Positions 1 to 6,858 of a stretch of DNA of 8,558 nucleotides are shown here, in pieces. Origin of the DNA: Nitrospirota bacterium. GTDB lineage: Bacteria > Nitrospirota > Thermodesulfovibrionia > Thermodesulfovibrionales > JdFR-86. Made by a program: the position numbers and the translations under genes. Numbering within the stretch: the stretch's first letter is position 1; each line of letters starts with the position of its first letter. The stretch lies in NCBI GenBank assembly GCA_030667205.1, contig DAOUWH010000056.1, positions 1 through 8,558 of the forward strand, written 5' to 3'. Below the pieces are notes generated by a model. The model saw nothing but the letters and a program-made list of their open reading frames with translations, made no database searches and was not told the origin of the DNA.

Positions 1-66
1 GCTGCAAACCCCGGCAAGCACAATCCGCCGCCAGTGGGGCAGGACTATATCGAATATCCTTTTCAC
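1..66 (-). CDS. msbA: MsbA-like lipid A ABC transporter, N-terminus only (partial)
   Basis: Only the first 22 codons are in the window; the gene runs off the left edge. Reading from GTG at 66-64 gives MKRIFDIVLPHWRRIVLAGV and two more residues. This is a short basic start, a P-x-W pair and the beginning of a hydrophobic helix, the usual opening of MsbA-type ABC exporters (known proteins often start like MKRLLRYVKPYWKR). MsbA flips the lipid A core across the inner membrane. The GTG overlaps the lpxB stop as GTGA, which implies translational coupling, and an AGGAGG-like GGGAGG lies very close upstream. No ATG or GTG exists further upstream in this frame near the junction. The family call rests on 22 residues plus position directly after lpxB, where msbA is common, so it is tentative; another membrane protein is possible. 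Confidence 0.55.
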   Translation of the reverse strand, partial: MKRIFDIVLPHWRRIVLAGVCS

Positions 67-1208
67 GCCTCCCAGCCCGCCATATTGCCAACTATCTCGG
101 CCACCCTCATCGACGGGTTCTTTCCTTCAAAAAGGCTTTTAACGTCGTCGAAATCCGAGAGCATCCGCTTCCTGTAGTCCTTATCAATGAGCATTCGCCG
201 GAGTTCCTCCATGACGCGCTCCGGGCTGGCATTGCCCTGGAGGAGCTCTTTTACGACGGGCTTGTCCATCAGGATATTTACGAGGGATATGTATTTAACG
301 TTCAGTGCAAAGGTCTTGCCAATAAAGTACGTAAGAGGGAAAATCTTGTATATCACGACAAGCGGCGTGCCCACGAAGGCAGCCTGAAGGGCCGCGGTGC
401 CGGAGGCCACGACGGCGGCCTCGGCCAGCAACAGCGCAGGGACCGCGCTCTCCCTTAACAACACAACGCCCTCGTCCTTGAACTTATCGAGCAGGGCTTT
501 GAATTTATCCATATCCATGTTCGGCGCAAGGGGCATGACGAACTCGTATTCGGGGTATTCTTTCCTGAATCTTTTTACCACATCGAGCAGCACGGGGAGG
601 AGCCTTTTAAGCTCGTGATTCCTGCTTCCGGGAAGGAGCGCCAGGTAGGGACGCGAGGGGTCAAGCCTCAAAAGCCTTTTAATCTCTTCCTTGTCGCCCG
701 GGAGGAGGTTTATCTCGTCAAGGACCGGATGGCCCACGAACTCGCTTGGCATCCCGACGTCCCTGTAAATGCTCTCCTCAAAAGGCAGGAGCACGGCTAT
801 CCTGTTGGCAATTTCGGTCATGGTCTTCACCCTGCCGCCGCGCCACGCCCAGACCTGCGGGCTTACATAGTACAGGACACGCACGCCGGCGCGCCTGGCC
901 TCGCGCCCCACGCCGAAGTTGAAGTCAGGGTAATCTATGAGCACCACTACGTCGGGCCGCTCGGACCTGACGGCCGCTATGGTCCTCTTGTATGATTCCT
1001 TGACTGTGCGGAAAGTCGAGACGGCCTCTGTAATCCCGAAGGAGCTTGCGATGCCCGAGAACATCTCCACCCCGGCCTGCTCCATCCTTTCGCCCCCCAC
1101 GCCGATGACCTTCACGTCCGGCCAGAGGGTCTTTAGCTTGCTCGCCAGCAGGGCCCCGTAAAGTTCGCCGGAGCTTTCTCCGGCCACTATCATCACTTTC
1201 TTAGACAC
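63..1208 (-). CDS. lpxB: Lipid-A-disaccharide synthase LpxB
   Basis: This glycosyltransferase (GT19) joins UDP-2,3-diacylglucosamine and lipid X to form the tetra-acyl disaccharide of lipid A at the inner face of the cytoplasmic membrane. Counting from the GTG start, visible family motifs are the N-terminal VAGESSGELYG (about 8-18), the central YYVSPQVWAWR (113-123), LPGSR (192-196) and the SGTAALQAA segment (269-277) followed by VVIYK. Length, 381 residues, fits the family (about 380). I chose GTG at 1208 because it overlaps the upstream stop as GTGTCTAA and sits a few residues before the first strand. The frame also opens with TTG at 1217, which would add three residues; neither has a strong Shine-Dalgarno. 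The gene is coupled to the gnnB-like gene before it and to the msbA-like gene after it. All catalytic regions look intact. Confidence 0.96.
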   Translation of the reverse strand: MSKKVMIVAGESSGELYGALLASKLKTLWPDVKVIGVGGERMEQAGVEMFSGIASSFGITEAVSTFRTVKESYKRTIAAVRSERPDVVVLIDYPDFNFGVGREARRAGVRVLYYVSPQVWAWRGGRVKTMTEIANRIAVLLPFEESIYRDVGMPSEFVGHPVLDEINLLPGDKEEIKRLLRLDPSRPYLALLPGSRNHELKRLLPVLLDVVKRFRKEYPEYEFVMPLAPNMDMDKFKALLDKFKDEGVVLLRESAVPALLLAEAAVVASGTAALQAAFVGTPLVVIYKIFPLTYFIGKTFALNVKYISLVNILMDKPVVKELLQGNASPERVMEELRRMLIDKDYRKRMLSDFDDVKSLFEGKNPSMRVAEIVGNMAGWEA

Positions 1209-2289
1209 TGATGACAATCTCTGCTATACGGCCAATCTCGTTTTCCTCGAGCTCAGGGTACATTGGAAGCGAAAGGACCTCATCGGCCGCCTGCTCGGCG
1301 ACTTTGAAATCGCCTTTTTTATGGCCGAGAAATTTAAGCGCATCCTGCAGGTGAAGTGGAATCGGGTAGTAAACCGTTGAGGCGACCTCCGCCTCCCCGA
1401 GCTTCTTCTTGATCTCGTCCCTTATGGGGCTGCTTATGGTGTACTGGTGGTAGACGTGGGTAAAACCCTGCCTCCGGGCCGGGCAGGCAACCCTTTCGGC
1501 AAGAAGACCGTCATAAATCCCGGCGTTCTTTATACGCATGTCGTTATAGGCATCTATATGTTTAAACTTCACAATCAGTATAGCGGCCTGAAGTTCGTCG
1601 AGCCTGCTGTTGTAGCCCACGCGCTCGTGTATATAAGTGCCCGCCGAGCCGTGGTTTCTGAGCATCCTGAGCTTATCGGCAAGAGACGTGTCGCCGACCG
1701 TAACCATGCCGCCGTCGCCGCATGCGCCGAGGTTCTTGCTGGGGTAGAAGCTGAAGCACCCCGCCGTGCCGAAAGAACCCACCCTCTTGCCGCCTATCGA
1801 TGCCCCGAAGGCTTGGGCGCAATCCTCGATCACGGCCAGTTTGTGTCTCTGGGCGATGTCCATGACCGCGGCCATGTCCGCGGGATATCCGAACATGTGG
1901 ACGGGAAGTATTGCCTTTGTCTTCGGCGTAATTTTCTCCTCGATTTTTCCGGCATCTATATTGAAAGTGCCCGGCTCGATGTCCACGAACACAGGCGTGG
2001 CGCCCGCGTAAAGGATTGCCTCGACCGTCGAGAAGAACGTAAACGGCGTGGTTATCACCTCGTCGCCCCGGCCTACTCCGAGTGCCGCCAAGGAAAGGTG
2101 GAGCGCGTCCGTCCCGGAGGCAACGCCAACCGCATCGCTTACGCCGCAGTAAGCCGCAACCTTTTTCTCAAACTCCCTGACCCTCGGGCCCAGCACATAA
2201 TGGGTGCTCTCAAGCACCTCTGTTACGGCGGCGATGACCTCTTCCCTTATCCCTTCAAGCTGTTTTTTAAGGTTTACCATCTGTATCAT
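1201..2289 (-). CDS. gnnB: DegT/DnrJ/EryC1 sugar aminotransferase, probable UDP-3-keto-GlcNAc transaminase (GnnB-like)
   Basis: A PLP-dependent aminotransferase of the DegT/DnrJ/EryC1/StrS family, 362 residues. ASGTDAL at 57-63 binds the cofactor phosphate, the Asp of IEDCAQAFGA (D157) should contact the pyridine nitrogen, Lys185 in FYPSKNLGACGDGG is the Schiff-base lysine, and YNSRLDELQAAI at 226-237 is the usual family block. The start ATG at 2289 overlaps the stop of the preceding dehydrogenase gene as ATGA; an alternative ATG at 2280 would remove three residues. Placed between a Gfo/Idh/MocA dehydrogenase and lpxB, it matches the gnnA-gnnB pair described in Acidithiobacillus ferrooxidans, where GnnB puts an amino group on C3 of UDP-3-keto-GlcNAc so that LpxA attaches an amide-linked acyl chain. 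The family is certain. The substrate is inferred from neighbours; a WlbC-like or O-antigen sugar role is the alternative. Confidence 0.85.
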   Translation of the reverse strand: MIQMVNLKKQLEGIREEVIAAVTEVLESTHYVLGPRVREFEKKVAAYCGVSDAVGVASGTDALHLSLAALGVGRGDEVITTPFTFFSTVEAILYAGATPVFVDIEPGTFNIDAGKIEEKITPKTKAILPVHMFGYPADMAAVMDIAQRHKLAVIEDCAQAFGASIGGKRVGSFGTAGCFSFYPSKNLGACGDGGMVTVGDTSLADKLRMLRNHGSAGTYIHERVGYNSRLDELQAAILIVKFKHIDAYNDMRIKNAGIYDGLLAERVACPARRQGFTHVYHQYTISSPIRDEIKKKLGEAEVASTVYYPIPLHLQDALKFLGHKKGDFKVAEQAADEVLSLPMYPELEENEIGRIAEIVISV

Positions 2290-3215
2290 TTATAAACACC
2301 CGCTCCCCTTATCTTTTCCGATATGCTCATTGCCACCTTCAGGGCTTCCCTGCCCTCGATGCCTGAGACCCTCGGCCTTCTGCGGCTCTGCACACAGTCA
2401 ATAAAATCCGCGAGTTCCTCCTTTAAGGGTTCCCTGTCATCGACAGGCACAGACTCGGTAGACATACCTTCCGGAGTCTTAAAATGCCTGGTTATCTTCT
2501 GTCTCCTGTAGTCCAGCACCACAAAAGAGTCCTTCTGGTAAATTTTAAGAAACCTCCTGGTCTCTCTTGCTACCCTGCTTGCCGTAATCAGCGCGGTAAC
2601 ACCGTTTTCGAACTCAATCCACGCCTTGGCCACATCAATATTGTCCGTCATCACCCTGGCGCCCACGACCCTTATGTCCCTGATGGGAGAGCCGCCGAGA
2701 AGGCTCGTTATTATGTCTATGTCGTGTATCATCAGGTCGAGGGTAACGTCGACGTCGGTCGCCCTGCCAAGGAAAGGGGAAACCCTCTCGGACTCGATAA
2801 ACTCGGGCTCACCGAGAAGGCCCTCGACCTTTACCACTGCGGGGTTATACCTCTCGAGATGCCCCACCTGGATAATTTTCCCACGCTTCTCCGCCTCTTC
2901 AATAAGTGTGTCGGCTTCCTCGACGGTAACGGTTATGGGTTTTTCAATGAGTACGTCAAGGCCCGCCCCCAGGCAGTCCATCGCAATCGTAAAGTGCTCG
3001 GAGGTGGGCGCCGCGATGCTTACGGCCTCAAGCTCACCGAGGGCCTCCCGGTAGTCCGAATAAGCCTTCGCCCCGTACCTGGCGGCGATTTCCCCGGCAC
3101 GTTGCATGTCAGCGTCTACCACTGCCGCAAGCTCAACGCCTTGTAGCTCTCTATAAATCCTTGCGTGGTGCTGGCCGAGATAGCCCACACCTATAACGCC
3201 GGTCTTAATGGACAA
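2286..3215 (-). CDS. gnnA: Gfo/Idh/MocA dehydrogenase, probable UDP-GlcNAc 3-dehydrogenase (GnnA-like)
   Basis: An NAD(P)-dependent oxidoreductase of 309 residues. The N-terminal Rossmann fold has GVGYLG at 9-14; EKP at 91-93 carries the family lysine; GHLERYNPAV at 118-127 and MIHDIDI at 162-168 are typical of the sugar-nucleotide branch (GnnA, WlbA). In the GnnA pathway the enzyme oxidises the 3-hydroxyl of the GlcNAc ring of UDP-GlcNAc, and the next gene product transaminates the ketone. The start is TTG at 3215: a clear GAGGAG lies five bases before it and no better start fits the short N-terminus before KTGVIGVG. Its stop overlaps the aminotransferase start (ATGA). Upstream lies an AT-rich stretch (3216-3255) that could hold a promoter, but I cannot assign clean -35/-10 boxes. 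A WlbA-like dehydrogenase acting on another UDP-sugar cannot be excluded. Confidence 0.85.
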   Translation of the reverse strand: MSIKTGVIGVGYLGQHHARIYRELQGVELAAVVDADMQRAGEIAARYGAKAYSDYREALGELEAVSIAAPTSEHFTIAMDCLGAGLDVLIEKPITVTVEEADTLIEEAEKRGKIIQVGHLERYNPAVVKVEGLLGEPEFIESERVSPFLGRATDVDVTLDLMIHDIDIITSLLGGSPIRDIRVVGARVMTDNIDVAKAWIEFENGVTALITASRVARETRRFLKIYQKDSFVVLDYRRQKITRHFKTPEGMSTESVPVDDREPLKEELADFIDCVQSRRRPRVSGIEGREALKVAMSISEKIRGAGVYK

Positions 3216-3220
3216 AAAAT

Positions 3221-3226
3221 CTCCTC
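3221..3226 (-). promoter_or_regulatory. Ribosome binding site fixing the TTG start of the gnnA-like gene
   Basis: On the minus strand GAGGAG is followed by five bases (ATTTT) and then TTG. This strong Shine-Dalgarno at ideal spacing is the reason to accept TTG at 3215 as the start. Confidence 0.75.
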
Positions 3227-3338
3227 TTAATAGTTTAACAATATATACTGCACTAAACGCCCTCGTTTCGGCAAGAGGCCTGTCTTTACTGGAAATCCGC
3301 GTGTTTTAGCCAAGAAATCCCGGAACAAACCTGGAATG

Positions 3339-3711
3339 TCATTCTCTGGACCTGTCCACCATCTGGATGTAACCCAAAAACCTCTTGGTCTGAGAATGCC
3401 GGGGATTTATCATCAGCGCAGTCTCGAACTCTTTCCGCGCCTTCTCAATAAGCCCCTGTTCAAAATATACGCGCCCGAGGTTGTAATGGGGCTCCGCATA
3501 ATTTGGGTGCAGCCTCATGGCAGTTCGAATATGTTCTATCGCTTTGTCCAATTGACCCTTGGCAATATAGGCGTTGCCAAGGTTGTTGTGTACGGCTGCA
3601 TAATCGGGAGGGGACATTGGATGTATTCGAGTACGCGAGGAGGCCCAACAGGACAACAAGCATTAAATGGGCAAGCGGCTTATTCAGGAATTTCAAACTG
3701 CACTCTCGCAA
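3339..3711 (-). pseudogene. Remnant of a TPR-repeat membrane protein gene (internal deletion and frameshift)
   Basis: Two pieces of what was probably one long gene lie here in different frames. The 5' piece, from TTG at 3711, reads MRECSLKFLNKPLAHLMLVV then a hydrophobic run ending LLGLLAYSNTSNVP (to about 3613), one membrane helix of a type I associate with multi-TM TPR proteins of Deltaproteobacteria. That frame then turns into nonsense. From about 3612 the adjacent frame reads PDYAAVHNNLGNAYIAKGQ and continues with about two TPR units (key residues NLGNAY, A-I, then NLGRVYF, A-EF, P) to TGA at 3339-3341. The middle of the protein is missing and the halves are out of frame. The TPR part could be expressed alone from ATG at 3617 (92 codons) or TTG at 3659, but no good ribosome site is seen. 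Function unknown; TPR domains bind proteins. Confidence 0.7.
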
Positions 3712-3743
3712 AAATTTTATTTACAGCCACCCGATTCAGGTGG
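3709..3743 (-). terminator. Weak intrinsic terminator candidate after trpD
   Basis: On the minus strand, 17 bases after the trpD stop, CCACC and GGTGG form a five-pair stem with a seven-base loop (3743-3727), followed after a short gap by an A/T run ending in TTTTT. The short stem and the gap before the T-run make this a weak candidate. If real it would end the trpEGD transcript before the TPR remnant. Confidence 0.3.
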
Positions 3744-3759
3744 AAAGGTGCCGTGCCCC

Positions 3760-4782
3760 TTAAACGCTCTGGGTAAACTTTTTTATCTCTTCGAGCTTTT
3801 CCTTGGCCCCGCCGGAGTCCACCGCCTCGGCGGCCATCGAGAAGGCCTCCTTCAGGTCTTCCGTCTTGCCCGCAACGACGAGCGCCGCGGCCGAGTTCAT
3901 GAGTACGATATCGCGCTTGGGGCTTTTCTCTCCCTCGAGAATGGAAAGGGTTATTTTCGCGTTCGTCTCCTTGTCGGCGCCCGTGATATCGCTTAACTGG
4001 CCCCTTTTGAGGTCGAAATCCTCGGGGGAGATTATTGAGTTTTCGAATTTGCCATCGGTAAACCGGGAGACCCTTGTCCCGTTGGTGATGGTAATCTCAT
4101 CGAGGCCGTCCTCGCCGTGGACGACCATTACGTCCTCTGCCCCGAGGTTGGCAAGCACCCGGCAGAGGGTCTCCGTAAGGTGGCCCGCGAAAACGCCAAG
4201 GAGCTGCCTTTTCGCGCCTGCGGGGTTCGTAATCGGCCACAGTATATTGAATATCGTCATGACGCCGATTTCCTTTCTCGGCCCTATGGCGTATTTCATC
4301 GCCGGGTGAAAGAGCGGGGCAAAGAGAAACCCGAAGCCCGTCTCAAAGAGGCACTTCTCTACCTGCTCGGGGGCGAGGTCTATCTTCACGCCAAGGGCCT
4401 CCAGGACGTCGGCGCTTCCGGACTGGCTCGATACGGAGCGGTTGCCGTGCTTGGCCACGGGCACGCCGGCGGCCGAGGCCACCAGTGCGGCGGTCGTCGA
4501 GATGTTTATCGTGCCCGCCATATCTCCGCCGGTGCCGCATGTGTCGAGCGTGCCCTCCGGGGCCTTGATGGTGGCGGCCTTCTCCCTCATGATCCGCGCA
4601 GCGCCTGTTATCTCATCCACGGTCTCGCCCTTGAGCCTGAGGGCCGTAAGAAAAGCCCCTATCTGCGCATCGGTCGCCCTGCCCTCCATTATCTCCGTCA
4701 TGCACCCTGACATCTCCTCATCGGACAGGGCGATGCCCCCTACAAGCATATTTATGGCCTCTTTATCACTGTTTCCTCCCAA
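3760..4782 (-). CDS. trpD: Anthranilate phosphoribosyltransferase TrpD
   Basis: Transfers phosphoribose from PRPP to anthranilate, the second step of tryptophan synthesis. Numbered from TTG at 4782 (340 residues, normal length) it has DTCGTGGD at 80-87 (PRPP diphosphate loop), KHGNRSVSSQSGSAD at 111-125 (anthranilate/PRPP site) and HGEDGLDEI at 222-230 (metal-binding acidic residues). One oddity is NILWPITNPAG near 179-189, where the family normally has Gly in LGP; residue 182 is Trp (TGG). The start is unclear. TTG 4782 keeps the first helix (DKEAINML) but has no ribosome site; ATG 4749 has GAGG eight bases upstream but trims that helix; the best-looking site, GTG at 4769 with GGGAGG and GTGA overlap with the trpG stop, is out of frame by one base. 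The longest frame is given because it retains the family N-terminus. Product certain, exact start not. Confidence 0.93.
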   Translation of the reverse strand: MGGNSDKEAINMLVGGIALSDEEMSGCMTEIMEGRATDAQIGAFLTALRLKGETVDEITGAARIMREKAATIKAPEGTLDTCGTGGDMAGTINISTTAALVASAAGVPVAKHGNRSVSSQSGSADVLEALGVKIDLAPEQVEKCLFETGFGFLFAPLFHPAMKYAIGPRKEIGVMTIFNILWPITNPAGAKRQLLGVFAGHLTETLCRVLANLGAEDVMVVHGEDGLDEITITNGTRVSRFTDGKFENSIISPEDFDLKRGQLSDITGADKETNAKITLSILEGEKSPKRDIVLMNSAAALVVAGKTEDLKEAFSMAAEAVDSGGAKEKLEEIKKFTQSV

Positions 4783-5341
4783 GATTAATAAAATTTCTCA
4801 AAAGGTCCTTGCCCACGCCGGTAAGAATGCTTTCCGGATGGAACTGGACTCCCTCTACGGGATGCTCCCTGTGCCTGATGCCCATTATCTCACCGCCCTC
4901 GGTCCATGCGGTTATCTCAAACGAATCGGGGAGCGTGTCTTTCTTTATTATGAGCGAATGGTACCTCGTGGCCTCAAACGGGTCCGCGAGGCCTTTATAA
5001 ATGGTCTTGCCGTCATGGTATATCAGAGAGGTCTTGCCATGCATCAGCTCCGGCGCGACCACTATCTCGGCGCCGAAGGCCGCCGCAAGCGACTGGTGCC
5101 CGAGGCACACGCCAAGTAGAGGGACCTTTCCCGTAAAATACCTTGCCACATCCACCGATATTCCGGCCTCCTTCGGCGTGCAGGGACCCGGGGATATCAC
5201 GATGCGCTCCGGCCCGAGGGCCTCTATCTCTGGAACCGTTATCTTGTCGTTTCGGAAGACCTGGACATCCTCGCCCAGTTCCCCGATGTACTGTACGAGG
5301 TTGTAAGTAAACGAATCGTAATTGTCTATCATCAATATCAT
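4766..5341 (-). CDS. trpG: Anthranilate synthase glutamine amidotransferase subunit TrpG
   Basis: The class I glutamine amidotransferase partner of TrpE: it releases ammonia from glutamine and channels it to the chorismate-using subunit. It has 191 residues, the standard length for a free TrpG/PabA. The catalytic triad is visible as Cys79 in GVCLGHQ and His168/Glu170 in VQFHPES; PGP at 51-53 is near the oxyanion site and MHGKTS at 100-105 is the TrpG/PabA signature. ATG 5341 overlaps the trpE stop by one base (TGATG), so the two subunits are probably made in equal amounts by coupling. Its end carries GGGAGG, which serves as the ribosome site for the next gene. In many bacteria this subunit also serves PabB; whether it is shared here cannot be told from the window. 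Confidence 0.95.
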   Translation of the reverse strand: MILMIDNYDSFTYNLVQYIGELGEDVQVFRNDKITVPEIEALGPERIVISPGPCTPKEAGISVDVARYFTGKVPLLGVCLGHQSLAAAFGAEIVVAPELMHGKTSLIYHDGKTIYKGLADPFEATRYHSLIIKKDTLPDSFEITAWTEGGEIMGIRHREHPVEGVQFHPESILTGVGKDLLRNFINLGRKQ

Positions 5342-6825
5342 CAGTCCGCTATCTCCCCTGCCATGTCAACGGCCTTCATCATGCCCTTTGCCTTGCTCAC
5401 GGTCTCAAGGTACTCCTTCTCCGGGACAGAGTCGGCCACTATGCCCGCTCCGGCCTGAACGTAGACCATCCCGTCCTTGATCACAAGCGTCCTTATGGTA
5501 ATGCATGTATCCATGTTTCCGGAATAACTGAAATATCCCACAGCCCCCGCGTACGGCCCGCGCCTCGTGGGCTCAAGCTCGTCGATTATCTGCATCGCCC
5601 TGACCTTGGGCGCACCGGTCACGGTGCCGGCCGGGAAGCTCGCCCTGAGGACGTCGAACGAATCAAGGTCCTCCCTGAGGTCTCCAAGCACGTTTGAGAC
5701 CATGTGCATCACATGGCTGTAACGCTCCACGTTCATAAGCTCCGTGACCCTGACAGAGCCCATCTCGGCGACCCTCCCGACGTCGTTTCTCCCGAGGTCC
5801 ACGAGCATGATATGCTCTGCGACCTCCTTGGGGTCGGCCTTCAGGTCGGCCTCAAGCTCAAGGTCCTCGGCATCGGTATCGCCCCGCCTTCGTGTGCCGG
5901 CGATAGGCCTCAAAGTTATCTTCCCGCCCTCGGCCCTCACGAGTATCTCGGGCGAGGAGCCCACGATATGGGCATCGCCCGTGTCGAGATAGTACATGTA
6001 CGGAGAGGGGTTGATGACCCTCAGCGCCCTGTAGATGCTCAACGGCTCGGCGGTGGAAGGCCTCTCGAACCTCTGCGACAGGACCACCTGGATGACGTCT
6101 CCGGCCCTGACATACTCCTTTGCCTTGAGGACCGCGGCCTCGAACTTCTCCTTCGGGCCAAAGGAGGACACGAACTTTCCGGCCCCGGCGCTATCGGGCC
6201 GCTCCTGCCCTGCGCTCACAGGTGTTTTAAGCCTTTCGATTATGCCGTCTATCTTTGCCACGGCCTCGGCATAGGCCTCCTCCGGCTCTCTTGAGCCGTC
6301 CATGTGCACGTTGGAGACCACCTTTATCTTCTGCTCGAGGTTGTCGAATATCAGCATGGTATCGGCAAGCATGAGGTACATGTCGGGCATGTCCAGTCTC
6401 TGCTCCCAGTCTTTCTCAGGCAGGTCCTCTATGAACCTCACCATGTCGTAGCCGAGGTAGCCCACAAGGCCCCCGAAGAACCTCGGCAGTCCCTCCGCCT
6501 CCACCGCCTTGTAAACGGACATTATTTCCTTCAGAAACGAAATAGGGTCGTCCACCTCACGGGTCTCGGTCCCGTCGGCGCCAACAATCTCGATGCGCTT
6601 TTTAAAACCCCTTATTATCTTTGATGGCCTTATGCCAAGGAACGAGTACCTGGCCCACATCTCGCCGCCCTCAACGCTCTCAAGAAGAAACGAAGGGCTT
6701 TCGCCGAGCTTCCGAAACGCCGAGACAGGGGTATCCAGGTCGGCAAGGGTCTCCCTGTAAACAGGTATGAGGTTGCCCTTTTTGCAGAGATTTTTAAACT
6801 GTTCAATGTCCGGTATGGCCGTCAT
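5341..6825 (-). CDS. trpE: Anthranilate synthase component I TrpE
   Basis: Converts chorismate plus ammonia to anthranilate, the committed step of tryptophan synthesis, as the large subunit of the TrpE-TrpG complex. It has 494 residues, typical for a free TrpE. Regions in order: LLES at 47-50, the N-terminal part of the tryptophan feedback pocket; NPSPYMYY at 272-279, which completes that pocket; PIAGTRRRG at 307-315; DLGRNDVGRV at 343-352; FPAGTVTGAPK at 397-407; and QAGAGIVADS at 457-466, all chorismate/Mg-binding blocks. The LLES and NPSPYMYY motifs favour TrpE over the paralogue PabB and suggest the enzyme is still inhibited by tryptophan. The ATG at 6825 is preceded by AAGGGTGA about nine bases upstream. 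It is the first gene of the trpEGD unit, with a promoter candidate in the gap before the tRNA genes. Confidence 0.97.
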   Translation of the reverse strand: MTAIPDIEQFKNLCKKGNLIPVYRETLADLDTPVSAFRKLGESPSFLLESVEGGEMWARYSFLGIRPSKIIRGFKKRIEIVGADGTETREVDDPISFLKEIMSVYKAVEAEGLPRFFGGLVGYLGYDMVRFIEDLPEKDWEQRLDMPDMYLMLADTMLIFDNLEQKIKVVSNVHMDGSREPEEAYAEAVAKIDGIIERLKTPVSAGQERPDSAGAGKFVSSFGPKEKFEAAVLKAKEYVRAGDVIQVVLSQRFERPSTAEPLSIYRALRVINPSPYMYYLDTGDAHIVGSSPEILVRAEGGKITLRPIAGTRRRGDTDAEDLELEADLKADPKEVAEHIMLVDLGRNDVGRVAEMGSVRVTELMNVERYSHVMHMVSNVLGDLREDLDSFDVLRASFPAGTVTGAPKVRAMQIIDELEPTRRGPYAGAVGYFSYSGNMDTCITIRTLVIKDGMVYVQAGAGIVADSVPEKEYLETVSKAKGMMKAVDMAGEIAD

Positions 6826-6842
6826 ATTGACAAATCACCCTT

Positions 6843-6856
6843 ATATTAATTAATAT
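6843..6856. promoter_or_regulatory. Perfect 14-bp palindrome at the expected trpE transcription start
   Basis: ATATTAATTAATAT is an exact 14-base palindrome, 18 to 31 bases upstream of the trpE ATG and overlapping the transcription start predicted from the promoter candidate. It could be a repressor operator. In DNA this AT-rich such symmetry can also arise by chance, so confidence is low. Confidence 0.3.
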
Positions 6857-6858
6857 TT

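Noticed and set aside
1447..2295. A 282-codon open frame on the plus strand opposite the aminotransferase gene
   Set aside because: It is the mirror of a clear PLP aminotransferase and has no recognisable motif; it arises from the codon bias of the real gene.
2484..3146. A 220-codon plus-strand open frame opposite the gnnA-like gene
   Set aside because: Antisense to an intact dehydrogenase with all family motifs; no motif or ribosome site of its own.
3262..3285. Hairpin CCTC/GAGG upstream of the gnnA-like gene as a terminator
   Set aside because: Only four pairs with a ten-base loop and no T-run after it on the minus strand.
4117..5119. Two long plus-strand frames (197 and 225 codons) opposite trpD and trpG
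   Set aside because: Both are antisense to conserved enzyme genes, are rich in His/Arg/Gly or Ser/Pro as shadow frames usually are, and have no homology I recognise.
5341..6825. Calling the chorismate enzyme PabB instead of TrpE
   Set aside because: It has the LLES and NPSPYMYY tryptophan-pocket motifs and is coupled to trpG and trpD.
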